Below, piece after piece: positions 15,608 through 24,175 of a stretch of DNA of 44,152 nt. Source of the DNA: Streptomyces triticisoli (GTDB lineage Bacteria > Actinomycetota > Actinomycetes > Streptomycetales > Streptomycetaceae). The notes under the pieces were generated by a model, which saw only the letters and a list, made by a program, of their open reading frames with translations, had not been told where the DNA came from and did no database searches. The stretch's first letter is position 1. Each line of letters opens with the position of its first letter. Made by a program: the position numbers and the translations under genes. The stretch spans positions 1-44,152 of the forward strand of contig NZ_QFDQ01000162.1 of NCBI RefSeq assembly GCF_003270085.1, written 5' to 3'.

Positions 15608-16474
15608 TCATGGTTGGTCGGGGGTCGTGTCCGCCGACCGGGCGGACCGGAAGCGGACACGGCCGCCGGACAGGGCCTTGCTCTCCTTCACCGACGCCTC
15701 GAACCGCAGGCCGGTCCCGTCGCTCCAGCCGTGGACGTCGAGCCGGTCGCCCGGGAACACCGGTGCGGCGAACCGGGCCTGAAGCTCCACCAGGTCGGCC
15801 GGATGGGCACCCTGGGCCTCGGCCATCGGCAGGGTGGCGGCGGCGAGTGTGCACAGGCCGTGCAGGAACGGCCGGGGCATCCCCGCCGCCCTGGCCGCCT
15901 CGGGGTCGATGTGCATGTGGTGCCGGTCGCCGAGCAGCCGGTAGAGCGCGGCCTGGTCGGGGCCGGTGTCCACGGTCAGGTGGTGCTCGGCGGGTGTCTG
16001 GGGCCGCTCGGGGGCGGCGGGACCCCGCTCGCCGCCGAAACCGCCGCAGCCGGGGGCGAACAGCGACCAGGTCGCCACGAAGCAGTCGCTCGCCACCTCG
16101 ATGTCGAAGACGGCGGCGGAGCCCTTGTCCCACACCTCGGCGACCCGAGCCGACATCGACAGCTCACCGGCCCGCGCCAGGGGCCGCAGGACGGTCAGGC
16201 GCTGGGCTCCGTGCACGGCGGTGCGGATGTCGAAGGCTCCCAGGGAGCCGAGGGCGTCGGGGGCCCACTGCGCCAGGGTCAGCGCGAACGTCGGCAGCAC
16301 CCGCAGCCGCTCCTCGAACACCAGGTCGAGGTCGCTCGCCCGGGCGCCCACCGCGAGCGCGTAGAGGATCGCGTCGCGTTCGGTGTAGGAGACGGTACGG
16401 GTGCCCAGGTCGTGGCCGCGCCACGGGGACGAGGCCATGGGCGGGGTCGTCGGTGGGGTGGTCGGTGGGGTCAT
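15608..16474 (-). CDS. hsd4B: MaoC-type double-hotdog enoyl-CoA hydratase, Hsd4B-like, copy 1
   Basis: A 288-residue (R)-specific enoyl-CoA hydratase 2 with two hotdog domains, as in Hsd4B, which hydrates the side-chain enoyl-CoA. The C-terminal hydratase motif reads LLGDRHHMHIDPEAARAAG, followed by PFLHGLCTLA. The usual GDxNPLHxD is altered to GDRHHMHID, but the Asp and the last His are kept. The N-terminal half contains LRVLPTFALTL and RVAEVWDKGSAAV, shared with the copy at 24850. The start overlaps the ltp2 stop (ATGA) and follows GGGAG. Its first residues are a TPP repeat encoded by a short tandem repeat. Confidence 0.85.
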   Translation of the reverse strand: MTPPTTPPTTPPMASSPWRGHDLGTRTVSYTERDAILYALAVGARASDLDLVFEERLRVLPTFALTLAQWAPDALGSLGAFDIRTAVHGAQRLTVLRPLARAGELSMSARVAEVWDKGSAAVFDIEVASDCFVATWSLFAPGCGGFGGERGPAAPERPQTPAEHHLTVDTGPDQAALYRLLGDRHHMHIDPEAARAAGMPRPFLHGLCTLAAATLPMAEAQGAHPADLVELQARFAAPVFPGDRLDVHGWSDGTGLRFEASVKESKALSGGRVRFRSARSADTTPDQP

Positions 16475-17652
16475 CGGTCCGCTCCCAGGATGAGGCCGCT
16501 GGTCGGCACGCCGGTGCCGGCCGTGACGAGGACGTGGCCGACGTCGTCGGGTTGGTTGACCGAGGTGCCGCGGACCAGCCGGACGCCCTCGGCGATGCCG
16601 TTCATGCCGTGCAGATAGGCCTCGCCGAGCTGGCCGCCGTGGGTGTTCACCGGCAGCCGGCCGCCGATCTCCAGGTTGCCGTCCGCGATGAAGTGTCTGG
16701 CCTCGCCGGTGGCGCAGAACCCGAGCTCCTCCAGTTGCGGCAGCACCAGCGGGGTGAAGTGGTCGTACAGGATCGCGGCGCCGATGTCGTCGGGCCGCAG
16801 GCCGCTCTGCGCGTAGAGCTGCCGGCCGACCAGGCCCATCTCCGGGATGCCGGAGATCACCGGCCGGTAGTAGCTGGTCATCATGTGCTGGTCGGCGCCC
16901 AGCCCCTGGGCCGCGCCGCGGATCACCGCGGGCGGGTGGGGCAGGTCGCGGGCGCGCTCCGCCGACACGACGACCAGGGCCTGGCCGCCGTCGGTCTCCT
17001 GGCAGCAGTCCAGCAGGCGCAGCGGCTCGGCGATCCAGCGCGAGTTCTGGTGGTCCTCCAGCGTGATGGGACGCCCGTGGAACCAGGCGGCCGGGTTGTT
17101 CGCGGCGTGCTTGCGGTCCACGACGGCGACCCGGCCGAAGTCCTCGCTGGTGGCGCCGTACTCGTGCATGTACCGGCGGGCGAACATCGCCACCCACTGG
17201 GCGGGCGTGTTCAGGCCGAACGGGGTCATCCAGGCGTAGGCGGCGCGGTCGGCGGTGGTGTCCATCGGACGGTCGGCCTGCCCCAGCCCGTAGCGCTCGC
17301 CGGAGCGCTCGTTGAAGGCGCGGTAGCAGACCACCACCTCCGCGGCGCCGGTGGCAATCGCCATCGCCGCCTGCTGCACCGTGGCGCAGCCCGCTCCGCC
17401 GCCGTAGCCGATGCGGGAGAAGAACGACAGCTCCCCCATGCCGGTGTTGCGGGCCACGTGGATCTCGGAGTTGGTCTCCGCGGTGAAGGTGACCAGGCCG
17501 TCGACGTCCGAGGGCTTCAGCCCGGCGTCGGCGAGAGCGGCGAGGACGGCCTCGCAGGCCAGTTGGAGCTCGCTGCGCCCGGAGTTCTTGGAGAACTCGG
17601 TGGCGCCGATGCCCACGACGGCGGCGGTGCCCGACAGGGCGCCGGCGGTCAT
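16471..17652 (-). CDS. ltp2: Thiolase-fold steroid aldolase Ltp2
   Basis: A 393-residue SCP2-thiolase-like protein of the Ltp2 group. Ltp2 works with the DUF35 domain of ChsH2 to cleave the 17-hydroxy C3-side-chain CoA by retro-aldol reaction, giving a C17 ketone and propionyl-CoA. Seen here are VGIGATEFSKNSGRSE, GYGGGAGCATVQQAAMAI, RRYMHEYGATSEDFGRVAV, LLDCCQETDGGQA and NTHGGQLGEAYLHGMNGIAEGVR. The start overlaps the chsH1 stop by four bases. Its place after chsE1-chsH1 matches the mycobacterial igr operon. Confidence 0.92.
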   Translation of the reverse strand: MTAGALSGTAAVVGIGATEFSKNSGRSELQLACEAVLAALADAGLKPSDVDGLVTFTAETNSEIHVARNTGMGELSFFSRIGYGGGAGCATVQQAAMAIATGAAEVVVCYRAFNERSGERYGLGQADRPMDTTADRAAYAWMTPFGLNTPAQWVAMFARRYMHEYGATSEDFGRVAVVDRKHAANNPAAWFHGRPITLEDHQNSRWIAEPLRLLDCCQETDGGQALVVVSAERARDLPHPPAVIRGAAQGLGADQHMMTSYYRPVISGIPEMGLVGRQLYAQSGLRPDDIGAAILYDHFTPLVLPQLEELGFCATGEARHFIADGNLEIGGRLPVNTHGGQLGEAYLHGMNGIAEGVRLVRGTSVNQPDDVGHVLVTAGTGVPTSGLILGADR

Positions 17653-18098
17653 CGCGCCTCCACCCCCTTCGGCAGCTGCACGGCGACGGTGCCGGTGACG
17701 TGGGCGCCCAGGCTGTTCGTGCCCCGTACGGCGACCTCGACGCGGCGGTCCTCGTCGGCCTTGGCGGTCACCGTGCCGCTCAGCACCATCGTGTCGCCGG
17801 GGTGGTTGGGAGCGCCGAGGCGGATCCTGACCGCCTTGACGACCGCGGCCGGGCCGGCCCACCCGGTGATGTACCGGTCGATCAGCCCGTTGCTGGTCAG
17901 GATGTTCATGAAGATGTCCTTCGAGCCGCGCTGACGGGCCAGCTCGGGGTCGTGATGCACGTCCTGGAAGTCCCGGCTCGCGACGGCCGTGGCGACGATG
18001 AGCGTCCGGGTCAGCGGAATCGACAATTCCGGGAGCGTGTCGCCGACGGCCACCTCGTCGTACGTCCGCGTGGCGGGGGTCGTGTCCGGCGCCGTCAT
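17649..18098 (-). CDS. chsH1: MaoC-like hydratase subunit ChsH1
   Basis: A 149-residue single-hotdog MaoC protein resembling ChsH1 (Rv3541c). ChsH1 pairs with the MaoC domain of ChsH2 to hydrate the delta17-enoyl-CoA formed by ChsE1-ChsE2. The hydratase signature SRDFQDVHHDPELARQRG (residues 41-58) carries the catalytic Asp and His, followed by IFMNILTSNGLIDRYITGW. It overlaps neighbouring genes on both sides by ATGA junctions, in line with subunits made in fixed ratio. Confidence 0.92.
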   Translation of the reverse strand: MTAPDTTPATRTYDEVAVGDTLPELSIPLTRTLIVATAVASRDFQDVHHDPELARQRGSKDIFMNILTSNGLIDRYITGWAGPAAVVKAVRIRLGAPNHPGDTMVLSGTVTAKADEDRRVEVAVRGTNSLGAHVTGTVAVQLPKGVEAR

Positions 18099-19204
18099 GA
18101 GGCCACCGTCTCGCGGGCCAGGAGCTCGCCGAGCCGGGAGAGGCCGGCGGCGGCCCCGCCCAGGGTGGTCGCGATCTGCCTGCCCCACAGGAAGTGGCGG
18201 TGCACCGGGTAGTCGGTGTCCACGCCGATGCCTCCGTGCACGTGCTGGACACGGTGGACGACGTTCCATCCGCCTTCGCCGGCCCACCACTTGGCGACCA
18301 GCACCGCCCGCTCGGCGGCTTCGCCGTCCTCCAGCGCGGTCACGGCCTGCCACAGCGTCACCCGCATCGCCTCGATGTCGATGTAGCAGTCGGCGAGCTG
18401 GTGCTGGACGGCCTGGAAGGTGGCCAGGGGGCGGCCGAACTGATGGCGCTCGCCGAGGTGGCCGGCGGCGAGTCTGAGCGCGCCCTCGGCCACCCCGAGC
18501 TGCAGGGCGGCCAGCGCGGCGGCGGCGTGCTGGACGGTCCACTCGGCGACTCCGGTGCCCGGAACGCCGACGGCCTCGGCGACGGCGCCGTCGAGGGTGA
18601 GGTGGGCGCTGAGGTCGTGGCTGGTGGTCTCCGCCTGCTCCCAGGTGAGGCCGGCGGCGTCCGCGGCGACCAGGAACAGGCCGGGGCCCGCATCGGTGGC
18701 GGCGGTGACCAGGACGTGACCGGCACCGGCCGGCGAGGGCACCACGGCCTTGGTGCCGCTGAGCCGCCAGTTCTGCCCGTCGGCCGTGGCCCTGGTCGAG
18801 GGCGCGAGCGGATCGGCGGGCCCGAACTCCTCCAGGGCCAGGGTGACCCGGGCGGTGCCGTCGGCGGCGGACGGCAGCAGAGCCGTGCGCTGCTCGGCCG
18901 AGCCGTGCGCGGCGACGGCCATCGCTCCGACGACGGCCGGCCAGACCGGGACGGGCGCCACGCACCGGCCCTGCTCCTCCAGCAGCACGCACAGGGCGGC
19001 CGGCCCGAGGCCGGCGCCGCCAACCTCTTCGGGGAGCGCGAGGCCGAGCAGACCGGCGGCGGCCAGGTCGCCCCAGAGTCTGTCGTCGATCCGTGTCCCG
19101 GACGTCTCGACGGCCCGCAGCCGCTCGGGGGTGGCGCGGTCGGTGAAGATCTCACGCGCCAGGTCCCGGACTGCTTCGAGTTCTTCTCCCAGGGAGAAAT
19201 CCAT
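18095..19204 (-). CDS. chsE1: Acyl-CoA dehydrogenase subunit ChsE1 (FadE28-like)
   Basis: A 369-residue acyl-CoA dehydrogenase-fold protein resembling FadE28. In mycobacteria ChsE1 and ChsE2 form an alpha2beta2 enzyme that dehydrogenates the last three-carbon side chain. The C-terminal segment QHVHGGIGVDTDYPVHRHFLW, split here as QHVHGGIGV and DYPVHRHFLW, is typical of this subunit, as is HQFGRPLATFQAVQHQLAD. The usual catalytic Glu segment is not evident, which fits a partner subunit. Its ATG shares a base with the chsH2 stop (TGATG). Confidence 0.9.
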   Translation of the reverse strand: MDFSLGEELEAVRDLAREIFTDRATPERLRAVETSGTRIDDRLWGDLAAAGLLGLALPEEVGGAGLGPAALCVLLEEQGRCVAPVPVWPAVVGAMAVAAHGSAEQRTALLPSAADGTARVTLALEEFGPADPLAPSTRATADGQNWRLSGTKAVVPSPAGAGHVLVTAATDAGPGLFLVAADAAGLTWEQAETTSHDLSAHLTLDGAVAEAVGVPGTGVAEWTVQHAAAALAALQLGVAEGALRLAAGHLGERHQFGRPLATFQAVQHQLADCYIDIEAMRVTLWQAVTALEDGEAAERAVLVAKWWAGEGGWNVVHRVQHVHGGIGVDTDYPVHRHFLWGRQIATTLGGAAAGLSRLGELLARETVAS

Positions 19205-20190
19205 CAGTTCTCCTCCAGTGCGGCGGGCCGGAACACCGGCAGCGACAGGTCGGGGTCGGCGTCGAGCCAGTCGAGGACCACGGGCATGCCGATCTCGACG
19301 TCGTCGGGATCGGTGCCGACCAGGTTGGTGATGAGCCTGGTGCCCTCCGCGAGCTCGACGACCGCGACGACGAGCGGGTACGCGAACGCGGGGTGCCGGG
19401 GGTGGTGGTTCACCACGAAGCTGTGGACGTGGCCGTGTCCCGAGGCCTCGACGGTGTCCCACTCCAGCGAGGCACACTCCGGGCAGCACGGTCCCGGCGG
19501 GTGCCGCAGGGCCCCGCAGGCCGCGCAGCGCTGGATCACCAGCCGGTGCTGCCTGGCCGCCTCGAACCAGAAGGCGTTGTCCCGGTTGATCGCGGGACGC
19601 GGGCGCAGCGCCTTCGGCTCCTCCGGCTCCTTCGCTTCCTTCGCCGGCTCCTCCTGCGGTGCCGGGGCCTGCTCTGCGGGGCGGAACCGCAGGGTGCGCC
19701 AGCGCTGGGTGGCGACGACCTCGCCGTCCTGGTCGCGGTAGGTCTTCAGGGTGGTGACGAACCGTCCGGGGCCGAGGCCGGTCCTCTTCTCCGGTGAGAT
19801 CGACTCGACGACCTCCTGCTGGCTGATGTGGTCTCCCGGCACCAGTTCGCGCAGGAACTCCAGCTCCGAGTCGGTCGCCACGACCGAGGTGTAGCCGCCC
19901 TCGTCGAGCAGTTCGACCAGTTCGTCGAAGCCCCGGCGGGCGGGTGCCGGACGGACCGTGGCGGCGTAGCCGCGCATCGTCCAGGCCTGGACCATCGAGG
20001 CCGGGGCGACCACGCCCGCACGTCCGGTGGCGCGGGCCGCCTCCTCGTCGACGTACACCGGGTTGGTGTCGCCCATCGCCTCGGCCCAGTGTCGGATCAT
20101 CGGCTGGTTGACCGGGTCCTGGCCGGGGGTGAGCGGATTCAGCTCGCGTCCCACGAAGGCCTGGAGCCGCTTCTCGTACTCCTCGTTCAC
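19204..20190 (-). CDS. chsH2: ChsH2: MaoC domain fused to DUF35 OB/zinc ribbon
   Basis: A 328-residue fusion. Residues 1-170 are a MaoC-like hotdog domain (IRHWAEAMGDTNPVYVDEEAARATG). A charged, Glu/Pro/Lys-rich linker follows (about 172-198). Residues 200-328 are a DUF35 domain with a rubredoxin-like zinc knuckle at C222, C225, C236 and C239. The MaoC half works with ChsH1 as hydratase, and the DUF35 half binds and activates the aldolase Ltp2. The GTG start at 20190 overlaps the chsE2 stop (GTGA). Length and domain order match mycobacterial ChsH2 (about 311 residues). Confidence 0.93.
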   Translation of the reverse strand: MNEEYEKRLQAFVGRELNPLTPGQDPVNQPMIRHWAEAMGDTNPVYVDEEAARATGRAGVVAPASMVQAWTMRGYAATVRPAPARRGFDELVELLDEGGYTSVVATDSELEFLRELVPGDHISQQEVVESISPEKRTGLGPGRFVTTLKTYRDQDGEVVATQRWRTLRFRPAEQAPAPQEEPAKEAKEPEEPKALRPRPAINRDNAFWFEAARQHRLVIQRCAACGALRHPPGPCCPECASLEWDTVEASGHGHVHSFVVNHHPRHPAFAYPLVVAVVELAEGTRLITNLVGTDPDDVEIGMPVVLDWLDADPDLSLPVFRPAALEEN

Positions 20191-21353
20191 GCGCCACGCC
20201 CCTTGCGGGGAAGGCCCAGGCCCTGGGTGGCCACCATGTCGCGGAGGATCTCGTTGACGCCGCCGCCGAAGGTGTTCACGATGCCCTGGCGCGAGAGCTG
20301 CTCGACCTGGCCGGCCAGTACCGCGCCCGGTGACTCCGGGCGGATCCGGCCCGCCGCTCCCAGGATCTGCGTCAGGGTGCGCTGGACGTCGATGTGGGTC
20401 TCGGTGCCGTACGCCTTGGCCGCGCCGGCGTCGGCTCCGGTCAGCGTTCCCTGGGCCACCGCGCTGGTCATCTTCCAGTTCATCAGGCGCATCGCCTCCA
20501 GCTTGGCGTGCGTGCGGGCGAACTCCTGGCGGACCCAGGGAAGTTCGATGGTGCCGTTGTCCTTGGCCCACTCCAGTACCCGCTCCCACAGGCCGGCCGT
20601 CCGGCCGCCGAGGGCGGCCAGGCCGATCCGCTCGTGGTTGAGCTGGGAGGTGATCAGCGGCCAGCCGCCGTTCACCTCGCCCACCACGTCGGTGGCCGGT
20701 ACCCGGATGCCGCTGTAGTAGGTGGCGGTGACGGTCAGTCCGCCGACGGTCCGGATGGGGCTCCAGGAGAACCCCTCGGCGTCGGTCGGGACGATCAGGA
20801 TCGAGATGCCCTTGTGCTTGGGGGCGTCCGGATCGGTGCGGGCGGCCAGCCAGATGTGGTCGGCGGTGTTGGCGCCGCTGGTGAAGATCTTGCTGCCGTC
20901 GACGACGAAGTCGTCGCCGTCGCGGACGGCCCGTGTCGTCAGCGAGGCCAGGTCCGTGCCCGCCTCGGGCTCCGTGTAGCCGATCGCGAAGACGATGTCG
21001 CCGGAGAGGATCCCGGGCAGGAAGCGCTTCTTGTGCTCGTCCGACCCGTACTCCATGAGCGTGGGACCGACGGTGTTGACGGTGACGAACGGGAACGGCA
21101 GACCGGCCCGCTGGACCTCGTCGAAGAACACGTACTGCTCCTCGACCGAGCGGCCCTGGCCGCCGTACTCGGTGGGCCAGCCGATGCCGAGCCAGCCGTC
21201 GGCGCCGAGCCGCGCCACCACCTCGCGGAACCGGTCCCCGCCGACGCCTTCCTCGCCTGCCCGGCGGCGCTCGTCCTCGGGCATCATGCCCTCGAAGTAC
21301 GCCCGCAGTTCCGTGCGCAGCGCGCGGTGCGCGGCGGTCTCGCGCAGTTGCAT
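20187..21353 (-). CDS. chsE2: Acyl-CoA dehydrogenase subunit ChsE2 (FadE29-like)
   Basis: A 388-residue acyl-CoA dehydrogenase closely following FadE29 (387 residues). Visible blocks are GRDG-like GADGWLGIGWPTEYGG, IGYTEPEAGTDLASL, DPDAPKHKGISILIV, and the subfamily C terminus TFGGGVNEILRDMVA. This is the FAD-binding catalytic partner of ChsE1 in dehydrogenation of the 3-carbon side-chain CoA. The ATG at 21353 is 37 bases after fadD17. The order chsE2-chsH2-chsE1 differs from the mycobacterial order, in which both fadE genes come before chsH2. Confidence 0.92.
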   Translation of the reverse strand: MQLRETAAHRALRTELRAYFEGMMPEDERRRAGEEGVGGDRFREVVARLGADGWLGIGWPTEYGGQGRSVEEQYVFFDEVQRAGLPFPFVTVNTVGPTLMEYGSDEHKKRFLPGILSGDIVFAIGYTEPEAGTDLASLTTRAVRDGDDFVVDGSKIFTSGANTADHIWLAARTDPDAPKHKGISILIVPTDAEGFSWSPIRTVGGLTVTATYYSGIRVPATDVVGEVNGGWPLITSQLNHERIGLAALGGRTAGLWERVLEWAKDNGTIELPWVRQEFARTHAKLEAMRLMNWKMTSAVAQGTLTGADAGAAKAYGTETHIDVQRTLTQILGAAGRIRPESPGAVLAGQVEQLSRQGIVNTFGGGVNEILRDMVATQGLGLPRKGRGA

Positions 21354-21390
21354 GTGGTTCTCCTCGCGTCGTCGCAGGGGGTGCGGTGGA

Positions 21391-23046
21391 TCAGGGCAGG
21401 AAGCGGGCGCGTCCGTTGGCGAGGAACTCCTCGCGCAGCGCCGCCTTGTCCTGGTCGGTCATCGGGGTGTAGTCGGGCCGGCCGCGTCCTGCCCAGCGGT
21501 AGACCGGGTCGTCGGTGCGCCAGCCCTCGAGCTGCATCTCCTTCTTGCGCAGCTTGCCCGAGCCGGTGGTCGGCAGGGCGTGCGAGACACGGACGAAGCG
21601 GGGTGCGCTCTTGGTGCCGAGGTCCTTCTGGCCGGCGAGGAAGTCCGGCAGCCGGAGGTCCTCGAAGCGCGTTCCCTCGGGGATCTCGACGGCCGCCATC
21701 ACCTGGTCGCCGGAGCGGGGGTCGGGCACGCCGAAGACTCCGGCGGCGACGATGGCGGGGTGCCTGCGCAGGATCCGCTCGGTCAGCAGCGCGGAGGTGT
21801 TCTCCCCGTCGACGCGGATCCAGTCCCCCGAGCGGCCCGCGAAGTAGAAGTAGCCGTCCTCGTCGACGTATCCGAGGTCGCCGGTCCAGTACCAGCCGCC
21901 TCGGATGCGTTCGGCGTTCGCCGCCTCGTTGTTGTAGTAGCCCTCGAACCGGGCGGCGCCCTCGGTGTCGATGATCTCCCCGATGGCCTCCTCGGGGTTC
22001 TTCACCCGTCCGTGCTCGTCGAGGAGGGCGGGCGGGCAGGTCTGGTGCGTCTCGGGGTGGATGATCCGGACGCTGTCGCGGGCGGGTATGCCGAGCGCTC
22101 CCGCGGGGCCGTCGGGGGCCTGCCGGAGCATGCCGGCGCCCTCGCTGGAGCCGTAGCCCTCGATGAGCCGGCATCCGAAGCGGCGCAGGAAGGCGTCCCG
22201 GTCCTCGGGCGAGGCCTCGGTGCCGAAGGCGTGGGTGAGCCGGTTGTCGGCGTCGCCGGGCTGCTCCGGCCGCGCCAGGATGTAGCCGATCGCCTTGCCG
22301 ACGTAGGTGAAGAAGGTGGCACCGAAGTGCTGGACGTCCGGCAGGAAGCCGGAGGCCGAGAACTTGGGGGTGAGCGCGATGGTGGCGCCGGCGGTCAGGG
22401 CCGGAGCCCACAGCGCCATCAGCGCGTTTCCGTGGAACAGCGGCATCGGGCAGTAGCAGACGTCGCCGCGGCCGATGTGGTACTTCGCGCTGTTGGACCG
22501 GCCGAGTCCGGCCAGCCGGCCCTGGGAGCAGATCGCGGCCTTGGAGGTGCCCGTCGTGCCGGAGGTGAACAGCAGCAGCATCCGGGTGTCCGCGGTGACG
22601 GCGGGGTCGCGGACGGGTTCACCGGCGTGGGCGGCCACCCGCTGCGTGTATCCCGGCTCGTCCACGATCAGGAACCGGTCGCGGTCCACGCCGATGTCCA
22701 GGCCGTCGAGCAGGGCGAGTCCGGCCCGGTCGGTGATGATCAACTGGCAGTCGGTGTGCCGCACCTCCTGTTCGAGGTAGGTGCCGCGGCGGGTGGAGTT
22801 GATGCCGACCACGGTCGCGCCGCTGAGGGCGGCGCCGCCGAGCCAGAAGACGTACTCGGGCACGTTGTCCAGCAGCACCCCGATGTGGAAGGGGCCGTCG
22901 GCACGGAGTGATGCCGCCAGTGCGGCGCGCGCCGCGCTCTCCCGGACGACCTCGTCCCAGGTCCAGCTCCGCTCTCGGGTGCGCAGGCCCACGTGGGTGT
23001 CGCCGGCGCGGGCGAGGAGGAGGTCGGCGATGGTGTGGTGTGGCAA
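21391..23046 (-). CDS. fadD17: Steroid side-chain acyl-CoA synthetase, FadD17-like
   Basis: A 551-residue adenylate-forming ligase. Motif A is FTSGTTGTSK (residues 160-169), followed by CYCPMPLFHGNA, YGSSEG, FEGYYNNEAANAERI, YWTGDLG and a C-terminal GSGKLRKKEM lysine. It resembles FadD17, which activates C5-type steroid side-chain acids with ATP and CoA. The start is read as TTG at 23046 because GAGAGGGA lies upstream and no ATG or GTG follows near the conserved N terminus. It is the first gene of the nine-gene operon. A GC-rich palindrome (23231-23247) lies in its upstream gap. Confidence 0.88.
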   Translation of the reverse strand: MPHHTIADLLLARAGDTHVGLRTRERSWTWDEVVRESAARAALAASLRADGPFHIGVLLDNVPEYVFWLGGAALSGATVVGINSTRRGTYLEQEVRHTDCQLIITDRAGLALLDGLDIGVDRDRFLIVDEPGYTQRVAAHAGEPVRDPAVTADTRMLLLFTSGTTGTSKAAICSQGRLAGLGRSNSAKYHIGRGDVCYCPMPLFHGNALMALWAPALTAGATIALTPKFSASGFLPDVQHFGATFFTYVGKAIGYILARPEQPGDADNRLTHAFGTEASPEDRDAFLRRFGCRLIEGYGSSEGAGMLRQAPDGPAGALGIPARDSVRIIHPETHQTCPPALLDEHGRVKNPEEAIGEIIDTEGAARFEGYYNNEAANAERIRGGWYWTGDLGYVDEDGYFYFAGRSGDWIRVDGENTSALLTERILRRHPAIVAAGVFGVPDPRSGDQVMAAVEIPEGTRFEDLRLPDFLAGQKDLGTKSAPRFVRVSHALPTTGSGKLRKKEMQLEGWRTDDPVYRWAGRGRPDYTPMTDQDKAALREEFLANGRARFLP

Positions 23047-23220
23047 CGTCGGTCCCTCTCACCCGGTGGCCGGGGTTTCCCGTCGGTGGTGTGTGGTGTG
23101 CGGGAGCCGGCCGCGTCGTCGCGTATGTGGCCGGCCCTCGTCGTGGTCGGTGGTCGTGCGGAGGTCGCCGTGTGGGGCGGCGGCGGGGTGTTCGCGACGC
23201 TAGTCACCCGGGTTCCGTGG

Positions 23221-23257
23221 GGCCGGGGCGGTCCCGCTGACCGGGAGCGCCCCGGCC
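23221..23257. promoter_or_regulatory. Candidate cluster operator (copy 5) nested in a longer inverted repeat
   Basis: The motif copy GTCCCGCTGACCGGGAG at 23231-23247 is flanked by perfect 10-base arms (23221-23230 and 23248-23257). It lies 15 bases after the SDR stop (23273) and 185 bases before the fadD17 start. It may be an operator for fadD17, a terminator for the SDR gene, or both. Confidence 0.55.
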
Positions 23258-23272
23258 GTCCTCGGTGGCCGG

Positions 23273-24034
23273 TCAGTCGAAGTTGGCCTGGCCGCCGTCC
23301 AGGGGCACCGTCGCGCCGGTGAGGTAGCGGGCGTCGGGCCCGCAGAGCATCACCACGGCCCGTCCGATGTCCTGTTCGCTGTCGCCGACGTAGCCCAGCG
23401 GGATGGACGCGCAGAACGCCGCGGCCTCCTCGGGGTGGGCTGCCTGCCACTTCTCGTAGGCGGGCGACACGGCGTGGGGTGCCACCGCGTTGACACGGAT
23501 GCCGTCGGGGCCCCACTCGTTCGCGGCGGTGCGGGTCAGGGAGCGGATGGCCGTCTTGGCGGCGGCGTACGCGCCGTAGGTGCTCGGATCCCAGCGGACC
23601 ATGGCCGAGGTGACCAGGTTGACGACGACTCCGCCGCCCCGTCGCTTCATGTGGGGGTGGGCGGCCTTCATGAAGGCGAAGGTGGCGAACGGACCGCTGC
23701 GGAAGCCCTGTTGGAAGTCCGTGTCGCTCAGGGACAGCAGCGGTCCGAAGGCGCCGCTGTAGGCGTTGTTGACCAGGATGTCGATGCCGCCGAAGTGGTC
23801 GGCGATCCGTTCCACCAGGGCGGGGACACCGTCGATGTCCTCCACGTCGCAGGGGAACGGTTCGGCCTTGACACCGCGGGCGCGCAGCCGCTCGCAGGTC
23901 GTCTCCAGTTTCTGCGGTGTCCGCCCGAGTACGGCGATCGACGCCCCCTCGGTGGCGAGTGCGAGGGCGATCCCCTGGCCCACGCCTTGTCCGGCTCCGG
24001 TGACGACCGCGACCTTGCCGTCGAGACTTCCCAT
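23273..24034 (-). CDS. Short-chain dehydrogenase/reductase (SDR)
   Basis: A 253-residue SDR with TGAGQGVGQG, VNNAYSG, catalytic YAAAK, and a C-terminal YLTGATVPLDGGQANFD. The ATG at 24034 follows GGAGAAAGGG; the longer frame upstream is unlikely. It stands alone between two operator-like palindromes and the fadD17 operon. Likely substrates are a hydroxy/ketosteroid or beta-hydroxyacyl-CoA, but the sequence does not identify one. It is not of the Hsd4A type. Confidence 0.87.
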   Translation of the reverse strand: MGSLDGKVAVVTGAGQGVGQGIALALATEGASIAVLGRTPQKLETTCERLRARGVKAEPFPCDVEDIDGVPALVERIADHFGGIDILVNNAYSGAFGPLLSLSDTDFQQGFRSGPFATFAFMKAAHPHMKRRGGGVVVNLVTSAMVRWDPSTYGAYAAAKTAIRSLTRTAANEWGPDGIRVNAVAPHAVSPAYEKWQAAHPEEAAAFCASIPLGYVGDSEQDIGRAVVMLCGPDARYLTGATVPLDGGQANFD

Positions 24035-24095
24035 GGGGTCCCTTTCTCCGTCGTCTGGGGCTTCGGCCCCGCGTCGGGGCCATCCTGGGTGTGCC

Positions 24096-24134
24096 GTGCT
24101 CCCGGCCGGGAGCACGGCTCCCGCTGAGTGGTAC
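24096..24134. promoter_or_regulatory. Palindromic sites upstream of the SDR gene
   Basis: GTGCTCCCGGCCGGGAGCAC (24096-24115) is a perfect 20-base palindrome. Three bases later CTCCCGCTGAGTGGTAC (24118-24134) keeps the left half of the cluster motif. They lie between the thioesterase stop (24176) and the SDR start (24034). A tight GGGGC-TTCG-GCCCC hairpin is at 24057-24070, and may end the upstream transcript. Confidence 0.45.
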
Positions 24135-24175
24135 CGGCCGCTCGCGGCCGGGGGACCGTGCTGTCGCCGGCCCGG

